A stretch of DNA of 64,000 bases from Morinoia aosen (Eukaryota > Arthropoda > Malacostraca > Amphipoda > Talitridae). The notes beneath the pieces were generated by a model. The model was not told the origin of the DNA. It ran no database searches and saw only the letters and a list, made by a program, of their open reading frames with translations. The stretch covers positions 28,576,355 to 28,640,354 of the forward strand of contig CM059571.1 in NCBI GenBank assembly GCA_030386875.1, in the 5' to 3' direction. Positions within the stretch are counted from its first letter, which is position 1, and every line of letters starts with the position of its first letter. Shown here piece after piece: positions 11,051 to 24,000 of the stretch. The position numbers were made by a program, and so were the translations under genes.

Positions 11051-13966
11051 ATAACAACTGTGTCTCTTGAGTCTAGACCGTCCCACTGATTGCTGCTCGA
11101 GCAGGCGTCCTAAGCAAGACTTCCTCTGTGATGGAGCAGAATGCCGAGGTAATTAAGCCCGAGACTGTCGTACTGCCGCTTCAAAGCTCAATTTCAACAT
11201 GTATCAAAGAGAGAGTGTCTATAGTAAGTTCAGTAAATGCGACAGACAATTTTTTTTCAACATTGTTGTCAAATGAAAGAATGCAACAGTGAGGAAATTT
11301 CTGTTATTGTCTTTTAAGTATTAGTTTACGTAAGCGATTTTGATGGTTCACCTGCGTTATGATTTTAAATAATTAAGGTTTTAATGTAAATAAGTTGCAA
11401 GTTCAATCTAAATGGTGGTCCATTAAACAGATTGACCGACCTCGTTAGACGATGGGAACTAAGAAGTTGGAAATTTACTGATGCTCCTATGAAATGAAAT
11501 TCATCGTCTGTTATCATTTTGCTTGATTAAAAGTGTTTCTCATTGTCTAGTTTCTTAGAGATTGAAATAATAATCATGAATCACAAATAGCTTGTCAAAA
11601 TTCTCAAAAGACACGAGTGTAATAACAATAAGACATTATGTGTGAGCACGAAAGAATTTTATTCGGCATATATATTCATCGCAATCCCTCCTGTTCTGGC
11701 AAAAAAACGTCCCTACTTGCTTCCTTATCCTAGTTTTCTGCCCAAAATAAAGATGAGGAAGAATATAAGATAACCAAACGACGAGGCCGAGAATGAATTA
11801 ACGACGTTGTGTACAATAAATAAAGGACTGCTGGTAAACTCCACGTAAAATTTCAGCGGGCCAATTTAAAACAAATATGCAGTAAATTTGTTGCAGTTTA
11901 TACTTACAATGTCAAAAAATACTAACGACTGTGACGAATAAAAGATGGTTATAATTAATTCAAATAATTGGTTAACACTTTGATAGCGACTGGTTAAATT
12001 GAAGTTCATTATTCAACTCGAATTGATGTCAATTCAATTGATCAATTTGAGAAATAACAGGAAATAAATATATCGTGCCTACATTTAATTTCGATTAGGT
12101 ATTTACGAAAATGAAGTTCATGACTACTGGTAGTTAAGCAGCCTAATGAAAATGCCATGCATGACCACCGGTAGCTCACATCGCAGGTAATGTATTACAT
12201 CTTTCTTTGTTAGCCATTTATTCCAATCGCTCTTATTTTGAAGGGAGTGAAAACTTGCACTTCAATTCATGATTTCTACTCAATGAATTTGATAGGATTG
12301 AGGAAGGTTTTCACTTTTCTCTTGTAGACGCAGGACCCTAATTAGTCGATAGATGAAACTCATTTGTTCTCTTTTATTTTCAGACTAAGAATTCTCTAGC
12401 AACGATGTACACTAAGTGATATATTTTGCACGACAAAGGGTTTTGTAGAAAATAAAGGTGTAGTCGCTGTACTTAAGTGGCCAAAGTTGATGTACGACTA
12501 TGATAGTTCTTAATACGAATGACAAGCTAGATTGCAATGAACTGGTAGAAAATACACTTATAGACTAAAGTGTTTATAATTTCAATAAAAAATCGAACGT
12601 TTTGCATGGACTCATTTTAAGCCAATATGAAACTATCAGTTCCTCGTTTTGGTTCCATTGATTTGATTTATCATCAATTGCAAACAAATAAAGAATTAAA
12701 TCCATCACGCATAATTATTGTGCTGCGCTGTGTCAGTGAGAATCAGCAGTCACTCTCGAAAAGCTTTGTACGCGGTTATCGTCAAGTCTTAATATATCGG
12801 TACTAACAACGCGAAGATCTGAAGTGTCAAAACGTGTTAAATGCGTAAGACATTAGATGCTGGCATCCTCATAAAAATTTGATTAGCCTGAGACATAAAG
12901 ACGCAGCCGTGCTCGCGTCGCGTGTGTGTGTTCGCAAGGAAAAGCATTCTGAGTGCGCACAATCAGCCGTAATTATCAAGGCGGGCCAATTTCTATGCTA
13001 ATGAAATGACTCAATTGCGTTCCGTACGCAGCACACTGTTTTCGTCAATGATTGTATTTCAGCAGCCAAATTAATTATGCAAATTATTCGATGGCAGTGG
13101 GCATGCCAAAGGAAATCGTGAGAGTCGAGATTCTGCAATGACAACAGTCGTAATGCGTACGGTGTATTGCGTTGAGTTTTGTCAGAACTTCGAAAAAAGG
13201 CGCTGAAATAAATAAAATATATGAAAATCATTCAGGAAATTTAATTCTGTTCTTAATTCTCACATGCTGATGAGACATTAGAATTTGCCTCTCGTAGATT
13301 TTGTTAAAGCATCCTGACTGGAAAAATTACGCGCTTTATCACCGTGATCATTTGGCTACCACAGAACTAGCTCGAATTCAACATTTTTATTTTAACGACG
13401 TACAATTTCAAGCCGGTAAATCGTAAACACTCACAAATTCTGTGAAACAATATTAATATTGAAGGGAAAATTACATTTTCAACAATTTTTTTCCTTGCTG
13501 CGAGTCATTGCGGCAAAGCATATCTCTGCAACTTGTTAGGTGACTTCTACGCTGGTTTCAACATAATAATAATCAATGAAACCAGTCCGAAAAAGTACGA
13601 AAAAAATATTGTAAATTTTTTCGTATTCAAATTTATATTCTTCACTCATTAAGAGAACGGTACCTGTAGAAAAATTTAAAAGATGTATTGAGCTGATTCT
13701 TAAAAATTGAGGATAGGGTATACAAATGAATTACACAAAAAAATAGAAATTCAACTGATTGGAAAAACAAATTCAATCTTCTATTATTAATTAGGGATTT
13801 TAACGCCTATGCAAATTACTTTAGTACTTAACTGTTGTTTGTCTGTGTGCCTTTCAAATGTTCCCTCGGGCTCGTTCAAATGCCCAAATGTTGTAATTAA
13901 TTGTTTCTATTCGTTATATAGACACCGAAAAATTGTTAGAACGTATTAAGTGGAATTTCTGAAACG
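11051..13966. other. Non-coding sequence without recognisable features
   Basis: About 2.9 kb of AT-rich DNA. No ORF with a known motif, no RNA gene and no internal repeat stood out. The minus-strand ORF at 12998-13231 is unremarkable. Confidence 0.4.
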
Positions 13967-13970
13967 CGCC

Positions 13971-14812
13971 TGTTATGTCCCTAGTACGAACCGTTAAATT
14001 CTATCATAAAAAGGAGTAAGGACGGTTGAGTGTGAGAGCGACATCTGGCCTGCTATCAGAAGAAAATCGCGGGTTCAGCATAACACGGAACGCCAGAGGG
14101 TGGCGCATACACCATACGAGGCGACGCTTACGTAGCAACGGCTCGGCGGTTACAAAAAAGAAGGCGATGCCTGCGCTCTCAGAGGCGGCGTGGCAACGGG
14201 CGTGGCAACGGGCATGGCAACGGGCGTGGCAACGGGCGGATGCCAACGAGCGGCGCGATCTCGATGGCTGGCGCTACCCCGAGAGTGCAGCAGGGTCTGG
14301 GACATAGCAATAACAACAGCGTTCAGTTGCGGCATTGCTGCACGCTCCAGATGTAACGGTCACAGCGCGAGGGTACTTAAAGGGTACGACGAGGGTTAGG
14401 GTATCATCATTAGACTGCGAAACCCCGTCACTGAAAGGTCTCTTGGTGCCACTTCATTTAACTTGTTTGCATACGGCTGGCACACCGTGTTAGACTCCGA
14501 TATTGTGTTAACTTCACGTAAATTCAACGAAAAATCCGAGACCTTATTGTAGTACCTCGTCATCGCTACATACTCAGAGTTACGTAAGACATTATTGTAA
14601 CAATTGTTATTCCTGAATTTGCTAGCTTCATCAATCTCTTGTCATATTTTGTGTATATTCTTCTTTATAACAAGTAAAACGATGTGGCCGCATTGAAAGA
14701 TACGTCTTTTCTTTCGGAAAATAACTCCTTTGATTTGAAGATTAGACTTGAAAAGACAGAAAATTTGAAAATGATAAACCTGGATCCTGAAGGAAAGAAG
14801 TAGGATATGACA
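13971..14812 (+). repeat. 5' LTR of the Ty3/Gypsy element
   Basis: 842 bp, starting TGTTATG and ending TATGACA (TG...CA with a TGT...ACA inverted end). The right end is fixed by comparison with the 3' copy: both read GTAGGATATGACA and then diverge. The left end is inferred from the TG start preceded by cgcc, which matches the four bases after the 3' LTR. Positions 14189-14236 hold four copies of a 12-mer GCGTGGCAACGG. The ORFs at 14004-14399 on both strands are shadows of this GC-rich segment. Confidence 0.75.
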
Positions 14813-15462
14813 TTGGTTGGTAGCGGCGCAGGATTGAATATTGAATTTGATATAATTTAATTTGATCTTGCCGGTTCCACGCCTCTGTGAGAGACCGTTT
14901 CTCGCCACGCTACCTATTTCAAATAAAAACTTAACGTATAACGTAAATGGCCATTGTTCATTAGGAAATTTATTTCACTCATCATCGAACCCATTCTGTT
15001 TTTTAATTTATTTCATTCTATTGATTTATTTTGTGTATTTTCTGTGTGAATTAGTGTCATTATTTGCATTTTGTGTCAGTGTATTGATTTATTTCTAAAA
15101 ATTTTGTGTGAATCTGTACCATATTTACCATTTTGATGCTTTACCCATTTATTGTCTCATTTGCATTGCGCAATTTAACCCATTTACCTTTCTAATATGA
15201 TTATTATGCCTATTCAAACCCTATTTTATCCCTATTGTGACCCTATTTTCCATTACTGTTGTTGATGTTATTGACGGCTCATATATTTCTGTGCATTTGG
15301 AAACTTATTGTGCGAAAAATTCGATTATATCTGTGTATTTGGAAACGTGTTGTACGAAATATTGCATTTAAATTCCTAATTTGAAACTCAAATTGCTATC
15401 AGTGTTCGTTGTAAAACCATTTTTTTGCTTTGCTAAATTTGATTTAATTTTCTATCGAAATC

Positions 15463-16296
15463 ATGGCAGAGAACGATACTGAAAATAACCAAAATGATCA
15501 CAATGAGAATAACCAAAACAACTTTGTCACCTTGAATCATGCGATTGATCTGCCAAAATTTAACGGTGAAGGCTATGTAACTTCATTTTTAAAGCACTTC
15601 CAGACTCGAGTTGACATTTACACTAACGCTGTAGACTTGCAATGTCGTTATTTGAAGAATGCACTTACTGGTAAGGCTTGGGATTCATATGTTCTTAAGT
15701 CTGACCAACTATTATCACTGGACGATGTCAAAACTTAGCTTATTTCTGTATACAAGGGGGCCGTGAATTATAGAAAAAGGGTTCATAAGATCCTATTTAG
15801 TCTGCGTCAAGAGAATGATGAGACTGTCAATGCATTTGCAACTCGCGTCTTAGCTAGCTGGAAGGACGCATTCGGACCAGAATGGCACTATGAGGATAGC
15901 AAAGCACAAAAAATTCTCATACCTACTATCATTAAAAATATGAATCCCAAGATCAGTGAAAAATTATCACATGATTTTGACCCTGAGAGTGTGACCAAAC
16001 TCCTAGACAAAGCGAGGTCAATTGAGGAGTCCTTGATCGAAGAAAGAACTATGTTGAGCCGGAAGAGACGAATTCACGAAAACGATGTGGTGGTTGAGAA
16101 ATATCAATACAATTCACCACAAAAGCGAGCGTACCAGCCTAAAAACCCATTTAAGTGGCAAAGTGCATCACACAAAAACGCTCGCCCCTTCAATAATTAC
16201 CAACGTAAATTCAATGGCCATCCGAGTCAGAATGGTGACATCGCCGCAGTAAAGTCAAAAACCTTCCACAGCAACCGAAAAGCGTTTCCCCCGTGA
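15463..16296 (+). pseudogene. gag: Ty3/Gypsy Gag, interrupted by one stop codon
   Basis: The ATG at 15463 opens an Asn/Asp/Glu-rich N-terminus followed by LPKFNGEGYVTSFLKHF, typical of Gypsy capsid proteins (a P.F.G......fl..f pattern). The frame is 277 codons, but a TAG at 15736-15738 interrupts it after 91 residues; the same frame continues to 16296. The C-terminal part is basic and Asn/Gln-rich. No CCHC zinc knuckle is present, unlike the other gag genes in this window. Pol follows in the -1 frame with an overlap of about 58 bases (16239-16296). Gag would form the particle and package the RNA. The copy is a pseudogene unless the stop is read through. Confidence 0.85.
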
Positions 16297-17696
16297 TTTT
16301 ATTAAACATTGAACAGAGAAAATGCTCCACTTTCGTTGATTCAGGCTCTTCCGTGACTCTCTTGAAATCTTGTGTAATTAATAAATTATTCAAAGACCCT
16401 CCCCGAATTAAACGATGCACGAAAGTTCTTTGTTCTGTAAATGGAGATAACCTCCACACTCGAGGTACGATTGACCTGAAATTTAAACTAGGTGATTCAG
16501 AGCATTGTCATTCCGCCATCATTGTGGAAGACTCTTACTTCCCTGGAGCTGTCTTGATAGGCCGAGATTTCCTTAAGAGATTCGGTGTTGAAATAAAATA
16601 CAGCCAGCACGAGAAAGGTCATGTGAGAATTAATGATAGAATTTACCCATTTCAATCAGTTGCTGCTTCTAATTCAGTAAATTTTGTAAAACAATCAGAG
16701 CATGCATCATTCAGTGTCGCAAGAATGTCACATGATCTGACCGTTGAGGGCGGAACTTTGTGTCACTCATATCTTAGAGTACCAAAACACATGAACGATA
16801 AAGAGGTTGTAGTTCAACAAAGTTCTGCTTGCAAAGGAGTAGCTATTCCGCGTACTCTTGCTACTGTCCGTAATGGTGCCGTGCCCATAGTATTTGTTAA
16901 TTATAACGATAAGAATGTTCTTGTACCTAGAAATAAAATTTGTGCTACGTTAGATGTTGCTGTTGAGGAGCCGCCAGAGTCAGACCCAAATGAGAGTGAG
17001 AGTGCCGCCCGTGTTATGACTACGCTTGAGAGCGCTAGGGATGTAGACGTGGCGACAGTGCATGATGCCAGACGAGCGCCCGCTCTGACCGAATGCCCCT
17101 TGAGTCAGTGCAGCCCTGAGCCACTGCCTAACAGTGAACTGCTGCCAGTCGCGGAGAAACGTAATGAACCTGAATTCAACCAAATGATTAACAATGTCGA
17201 CTTATCTCATTTAGAGCATGATCAGAAAGCGACCCTTGTAAATTTGATTAACAAACATAGGAATGCGTTCGCGGTTGGAGACGAGATTGGTCATGCGCGA
17301 AATGCTGTGCATAGGTTAGATGTTCAGGGACATGAGCCAATAAATTCACCCCAATATCGTGTCCCTCATGCAACTAAGCGATTGGTTGAAGAGCACGTCC
17401 AAGAGATGCTGAAACAGAGAGTTATAGAGCCAGCTTACTCCCCGTGGTCGTCACCTATTTTGACAGTCAGAAAAAACGATGGAACTCATAGGATAGTTGT
17501 TGATTTTCGTCTCATCAATAAAATATATAAAAAGGATACTTTCCCAATCCCGAATATGACTGATACTCTCGAAAGTCTAAAAGACTCAAACTTGTTCACC
17601 ACTCTAGACATGAGAAGTTCATACCATCAGATTGAACTGTCTCCCGAGAGCAGAGACATCACCGCTTTCAGAACGTCGACAGGTAGTTATAGGTAA
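16239..17696 (+). pseudogene. pol: Ty3/Gypsy Pol part 1: aspartic protease and first half of RT
   Basis: The frame is open from 16239 and overlaps gag in the -1 frame, so a Gag-Pol frameshift is expected, though I see no canonical slippery heptamer. The protease has the catalytic FVDSGSSVTLL near the N-terminus and a later VLIGRDFLKRFGV strand. RT begins near 17380 with VIEPAYSPWSSPILTV, then KNDGTHRIVVDFRLIN and LDMRSSYHQIELS, where the first catalytic Asp lies. A TAA at 17694-17696 cuts it just before the RSPQGL block, which continues in the same frame to about 17790. Confidence 0.88.
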
Positions 17697-17784
17697 TTAC
17701 GTTCACCTCAAGGCCTCATCACTTCTGCGGCTGCACTTCAAAGAGCAGTTAAAATGGCTTTCTCTCATTCATTTCAAAGTTTCT

Positions 17785-18238
17785 GTTCTGTTATGTTGAC
17801 GACATCATCATCTATTCTAAAAATTTCGAGACACATGTCGAGCATTTGGATAAGGCGTTGCTTCAAACAGCTGCTTCAGGCTTTAAACATAGTTTAAAAA
17901 AGTGTCAGTTTGCAGCAGGTAGCGTGAATTTCCTTGGTATCAAAGTCAGTTCAGAGGGACTAACCCCCCGACCTGACAAGGTGCGAGCTTTAGCAGATGC
18001 TTTGAGACCCAGAAGTGTTAAGGAAGCAAAAAGGTTCTTAGGCTCTACCGGGTTCTTTAGAAAATTCATTAAAAATTATGCTCATATCGCTGCCCCGCTA
18101 ACCGAGTTGACCAAGAAGACGAACGCATTCAAATGGACTGACGTTCATCAGCGAGCTTTCGATAACTTGAAAGATAAACTTGTGTCTGCGCCTATACTTA
18201 AATTTTGTGACTTTCAGAGAGTTTATTTTGCACACTGA
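17785..18238 (+). pseudogene. pol: Ty3/Gypsy Pol part 2: RT palm and thumb
   Basis: After a single-base shift near 17780-17792 the coding continues in another frame with YVDDIIIYS (RT catalytic Asp pair, 17792-17818). It then runs through KKCQFAAGSVNFLGIKVSSEG and the thumb/connection FLGSTGFFRKFIKNYAHIAAPL. Near 18215-18222 the frame shifts again, and the natural continuation EFILHTDASG is in the next ORF. Both breaks are lesions, because RT-RNase H is normally one continuous frame. Confidence 0.85.
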
Positions 18239-20195
18239 TGCCTCGGGCATTACAATCGGTGGAGCATTACTTCAGATGCATGACGGTGTTGAGTTGCCAG
18301 TGGCATACTATAGTCGGAAATTAAAAGGAAACGAACTTAAATACTCTGCAGCAGAACTCGAAGCTCTTGCCATTCACGATTCAATCAAACATTATGATGC
18401 GCACCTGTACTTAAACGAGTTCGTCGTGGTGACGGATCACCGCCCCTTAACGTTTATCTTTGCTAATAAAACAGGTAACCACCGCATTTCGAGATGGGCT
18501 TTGCTTCTGCAAGAGTATAATTTCTCTGTTCGATACAAACCCGGAGCACAACACCACTTGCCCGAATACCTGTCTAGATCTGAGAGAACCGTCAATGCTG
18601 TTGTTGGCACTGCTGAATCAAACTGTAGTAATAAGAGTGATCCTAAAAATAATACTAATGTTCTTTCTAGAATTAAGCCTTGTTCTAATAATGATGCGAC
18701 AGATGTTCCTGTCGACGACGTGTGCCCTCCACCTGTGTCCAGTGAACGTGATAAAAGTGTTGCCATCGAGGCAAAACAATTGAGCTTAGATGATATTGTT
18801 TCAGAACAAGAAAAGGACTCACTTTGGTCTGGTGTAAGAAACTTGTTAACTGGAAATGATTTGGGTGATACTAAGATTTCAAACATTGACGAATATTTTA
18901 TTGATGATAATAATGTCCTGTGTAGGTTGTCGAGAAAGAAACGCAGAAACGGTAGAAGTAATGTACAGATAGTCATTCCTAAGTCTCTAGTTAAGGTTGC
19001 TTTAAAATTAAGCCATGATAATGATTTGTCTGCTCACATGGGTTTCTTGAGAACTCTTGAACGTGCCAGAGATAAATTCTTCTGGATTAATCAAATTCGT
19101 GACGTCAAAGACCATGTGAAGAAATGTTTGCAGTGCCAACGAAAGAAATGGCAGGGCCAATTTAAAGTCCATTTAGGCAAATTCCCCGAGACTTCTTACC
19201 CCCTTGAAAGAGTTGCTGTCGACCTTGTTGAATTACCTGTTAGTTACGAAGGCAACAAACATCTCCTAACCATAGTAGATCACTTCACGAGATATGTTGA
19301 TGCTTATCCTCTTACAGACAAATCTGCCGATACTGTCACCAGAGCTTTTGTCCAATACGTCGGAAAGTTCTCAGCCCCAAATACTATTGTCAGCGACAGA
19401 GGTAGTGAGTTCACTAATAAGTTATTTCAGGATGTCTGCAAAAATCTCAAGGTGAAATCACAGACTACGACTGCTTATCACGCTATGGCGAACGGTTGTT
19501 GCGAGAGAATGAACGGTACCCTGAAAACCGCAATCTCCCACTTGGCGGCTGAAGATAAATTCACTTGGGATGAGAACGTGGCCTTAGTGACCCTAGCGAT
19601 AAATACTTCCTACCAGACTGCGATTAAAGACACGCCGTTCTTTTTGTTCTACGGCAGAGATGCAAACCTCCCCTACCATGACATATTCAAAGAACAGCCA
19701 ATTAATTACGCCTGTGACCAACAGTATTCAGTCGAGGTTTCACTCCGGCTGTCTAAAGCATTTGCTGCAGTTCGGAAGAATTCGGAAGCTGCGAGGCAAG
19801 CTGCCGCAAACATTTACAATCGAACGGCCGAAGAATGTGATGTCCAAGCAGGGGACCTTGTCATGCTGAGGAATGAGGCAGGACATGTCGAGGACAGGGC
19901 CTTTCCAACGCGCTTCATGGGGCCTTACCGGATACTATCTCGATGTGGAAATAACATCACTATCAAAGGTCTGTACTCAGACAGAAAAGAACAAACCGTT
20001 CACCTCAACCGAGTCAAACGAGCCTACTTGGACGACGCCATGGCCTTCCCTTTCAACAACGGTGACGAAGAAGACGAACTGCGAGGGGCAGAGACGAGTG
20101 ACATTCCTACAATGCCGAACACGAGCCAGAGAAATGAAGAAATGATTCCTAGGTATTCTCTGAGGAACCGGACGAGGCGCCCAAACTATGTATAA
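18215..20195 (+). pseudogene. pol: Ty3/Gypsy Pol part 3: RNase H and integrase
   Basis: RNase H starts with ILHTDASG and has the Glu in AAELEALAIHDSI and the Asp in VTDHRPLTF; its end is YKPGAQHHLPEYLSR. The integrase zinc finger follows as H..H..CLQC. The DDE core has Asp in VAVDLVELP (about 19221), Asp in IVSDRGSEF (about 19395) and Glu in CCERMNG (about 19503). A GPY-type module (PTRFMGPYRI) follows near 19905. No chromodomain is seen. The enzyme would cut the RNA template and insert the cDNA. The piece is intact to its stop at 20193-20195, but is out of frame with the RT part. The open frame actually extends to 18180. Confidence 0.9.
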
Positions 20196-20426
20196 TTGCT
20201 TGAGTCTCGCAGGGACGTCCCAAAACTTCGATAATGATTACCTCATTTCATTCTCAAATGTACTACGTTTAATATTAAGAATGTCTCCTAATCATTTCCC
20301 TTGTGTTTAACATTTCTTTCATATTACGAATTTAGGATAAGTGCTCTGACTTAGAATTAACTGATTCCTCCAGCGAAATGCGAGTAGGATGCTTTTGCCC
20401 TCTTGTATTATATGTTTAATGTCGGA
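20196..20426 (+). other. 3' untranslated part of the Ty3/Gypsy element
   Basis: AT-rich, without an ORF of note. The expected polypurine tract next to the 3' LTR is missing, in line with the deletion inferred there. Confidence 0.5.
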
Positions 20427-21012
20427 TGCCAACGGGCGGATGCCAACGAGCGGCGCGATCTCGATGGCTGGCGCTACCCCGAGAATGCAGCAGGGTCTGG
20501 GACATAGCAATAACAACAGCGTTCAGCTGCGGCATTGCTGCACGCTCCAGATGTAACGGTCACAGCGCGAGGGTACTTAAAGGGTACGACGAGGGTTAGG
20601 GTGTCATCATTAGACTGCGAAACCCCGTCACTGAAAGGTCTCTTGGTGCCACTTCATTTAACTTGTTTGCATACGGCTGGCACACCGTGTTAGACTCCGA
20701 TATTGTGTTAACTTCACGTAAATTCAACGTAAAATCCGAGACCTTATTGTAGTACCTCGTCATCGCTACATACTCAGAGTTACGTAAGACATTATTGTAA
20801 CAATTGTTATTCCTGAATTTGCTAGTTTCATCAATCTCTTGTCATATTTTGTGTACATTCTTCTTTATAACAAGTAAAACGATGTGGCCGCATTGAAAGA
20901 AACGTCTTTTCTTTCGGAAAATAACTCCTTTGATTTGAAGATTAGACTTGAAAAGACGGAAAATTTGAAAACGATAATCCTGGGTCCTGAAGGAAAGAAG
21001 TAGGATATGACA
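20427..21012 (+). repeat. 3' LTR of the Ty3/Gypsy element, 5'-truncated
   Basis: From 20431 to 21012 it aligns to 14231-14812 at a constant offset of 6200 bases with about a dozen mismatches. The first ~256 bases of the 5' LTR have no counterpart, and no polypurine tract is visible before 20427. A deletion therefore removed the tract and the start of this LTR. The deletion point lies in the GGCAACGGGCGG-type repeats, which suggests slippage or unequal recombination there. Confidence 0.8.
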
Positions 21013-24000
21013 CGCCGATTGCAATTGATACTTCAATATTGTTCAGAAATCGAGGTAGTATCAATCGATTCCCAACGCGTAATCGCTAAATTAAACGATG
21101 TTACTTTACGGCTTCCCAATTTTTCATCTTAATTCGTAAATAACTTCCCATAAAGCACTGCTGTATTCGTAAGATTGCTACCGCCTCCACAACTAAACAC
21201 GCACTCCATGAGACTAAAATATTAAATACAAGCATATTTAGGGCATCATTATGGCTCGAGCAGCCTAACCGTGTCGTTCTATCCTAGCTCAGCATCTTAT
21301 GAATATTTTAAAAATCAGTTGGTGGTTTCGAGACGATTCATCTCCACGTGATGGACCACCATGGGGAACAGTTTTTGCACGATCGTAATGCGACCAAAAA
21401 CGCGTGGAAATTTCCTAAATGAAATGAAAAAGCATTTTCAAAATGATTGAATGTATTTTTTTCGTAAGAACATGCAATGAATAGCGAAAAAATTTTGATT
21501 TATTGTATGTAACCTGATGTAAGAACTACAACCAGCGTAACTATTTAAGATGGAAAAAATGGTGCCCTTCGTTGAGTACGATACGGAGAACCTTTGATCT
21601 GTTTGGGTTTTCAAATATTTTTTTAATATCATACACTCATCTCAGCATGGAGTAAAAATGCAGATGCGTCTAAGTTTCCAACTGCCACGATGAAAAATAA
21701 AATTCCTGCCGTTCTTCAGTAGGCAGAATTTAATTCCCCTCAGCGGGCCTGGAGCACGCCTTAAAATTATTGCGACGGTAGGTAAATGGTCGGCTAAAGT
21801 TCAAAAGAATTCAACCTTGCTCACTGTTCAGAATCAGCGATATACTCCATTTAAATTTGGCGTCACCACAAGATGCAAGGCTTACAAAACGAAGTTGCGT
21901 GCTATTGAATCACCGTCTCAGAGAAATTTCACGGATGCAGTCGTTTTCCGGCGAAAACACATAACTGATAGTTATAGAGAAAAAAACTGCAGGTATAACA
22001 ACAAATGAGGTAGGACATTTTTCCAACTCCAATAGCAAAAATTGATTGGGGAAAGACAAGCTAGAAAGTTGTAAAAATATACAGCACATGTGTTTCGAGT
22101 TTTGAAAAATTCATGTTTCATCGGAAACTTCAGTTTCATTCGTAGAGATCAGAAATGTTGATGAACTTTTGCAGACTTTGACACTCATAACCTGAAGTCA
22201 AAAGACCACGACTTTTCAAAAAGATTTCCAGATCCAGCTTTGCTGACCATGTTATTCATCACAAAAACTGTGTACAGTTCATAAAATCTTTGCTCTCGAG
22301 TGTGCTCAAAAACTCGCCTTAAAGCCGTCGTTTTCAATATTTAATGCGCATGCCATTAGAAGCTGCAGGTGCTCTTCAGATAGAATTCGCAAAGCGCTCC
22401 AGGCGAAGCTCGCTCCCAGTCGAGGAAAACAAATCTAAGGTCCATGGATGCGAACAAAGATGGGAGCAGAGCACCTCGATGCTAAATTGAAGCTCATTAA
22501 CACTCCTGTCAATTTTCTCGCTGATATTTTTAAAAAGACGCTAAGAAGAAAGCGAATACTGCACAGCAATCTGAGCAGATCTAACAACCAGATATTTGAG
22601 TGCGTGTTTAGACTTGAAGTTCCCGGAAAAGAATTCGTGCCCCGAATGAGCTCAGAAATGTTTCATGCTAAGAATTTGTAAACTTTATAAGTCGATAACT
22701 TGATTGTGTCATTAAAACCATTTCGTTTTAACTTAAGAAATTAATTATCGTTTTTGTTCAATATATTTTCATTTATTTCTTGTAATTTTCTTTCCCAAAC
22801 CAAATATGTATGCTGTCTTTGGTTTCCCTCTTTTTTCATGAGGAATTTAAGCTCACTTCAAATTCTTAGCAATGTACTAGACGTTTTCTATTGATCAATT
22901 GGACTCGGACCTTCCAACTTGCGAGGCATTCACTTTAACTTTCAATGTAGCTTTTAACTCTAGCTAATCCAAAGATGTAAATACCATTTCAAGAGGCCCA
23001 TAAAAACACAAGGGGCAATTGCTTTAATGTATTTCTATTTGCGTTGGAAGGTCCCTCAGAGGGCAGCTACAATTACCTCGCCGACAAACTGAAGCAGAAG
23101 GCCAGCCAGCTATAGTGTAGCCTGCCTGCAAAACACCTCACATGCAGTGCCCTCACTCCTTTCTTGCAGACATTTTTCTGCGACTTGTAATGCGTTCACG
23201 TCCAGTGAAAAAACTCGGTTGTACTTTTTTGGTAATCCAAGATTGAAATGCTGTAAGCTCGCTACTGCGGAGATTTGAAGGATGTTTTTCTGTAAAATAA
23301 TTGCAATAATACACTAGGTGAGAATTCGTTTCAAACTTACAAAAGGTTTTGAAAATTGTAACAGCACTCAGACTCAGAATTCTCTTACGAATAAATAAAG
23401 AGTTTCTTCTAACAATCAACGTTGACCATTTAAATCAATTTTTTCCCTTCTTGCAAAGGCAAACTTTTCACGTTTTTGCAAGTGATACGTAAAAGCAAGT
23501 TTAAAACTAAGCATGCACTGTGAAATAAAGTTCCGCTTCTCATTTCAATTTGTGTTTCCAGCTATTCAATTGCCTCACAATTTACGTGAAGTGCGATGTA
23601 TTGACCACGTAAGTGCATGACATCTTGCTAAAACAAATTATCACAGGAACCGACGCCTTGTTTTTGTCATCCGTTAATTCGGCAGAGAAATTAGACTGAA
23701 TGCACAGTCGAAGGAGAAAAATGTGTTTAATCGAATACTTTTCCACAATATTTTAATGTTTGATTACAAGTAGATTGTTTGAGGATATTGTTTGATAAAT
23801 TGGGATAACTGTTTGAGGATTCTCATTTTAAATACTAATTTAGTCCACTAGAAACTAAATTCTATATCCTGTAAAGTCAGTGAATATATAGTGACACTTG
23901 AATATATTCTCGTACATTCTATTACATTCAGTGGCAAGAACTATTCCGACAAATTCTAAGCATAAAATTAACCCCTGAATTAACTCAAGTTTATCGTACT

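Larger units (their letters stand above)
13971..21012 (+). mobile_element. Ty3/Gypsy LTR retrotransposon, decayed copy
   Basis: The element begins TGTTATGTCCC at 13971 and ends GGATATGACA at 21012. It is flanked by the 4-bp duplication cgcc (13967-13970 and 21013-21016). Order: 5' LTR, leader, gag, pol (protease, RT, RNase H, integrase), truncated 3' LTR. The order PR-RT-RH-IN and the motifs identify Ty3/Gypsy. There is no env-like ORF. Gag has one in-frame stop. Pol has one in-frame stop and two frameshifts. The shared parts of the two LTRs differ at about a dozen of ~585 positions, so it inserted some time ago and is no longer able to make its own proteins. Confidence 0.9.

Noticed and set aside
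14004..14399. Cluster of overlapping ORFs on both strands
   Set aside because: They lie in the 5' LTR and its 12-mer repeats, have no motif, and partly recur in the 3' LTR.
16239..16296. Programmed -1 frameshift site in the plus-strand Ty3/Gypsy element
   Set aside because: Pol is in the -1 frame, but neither TCA-AAA-ACC nor TTT-CCC-CCG in the overlap has the X-XXY-YYZ pattern in the gag frame.
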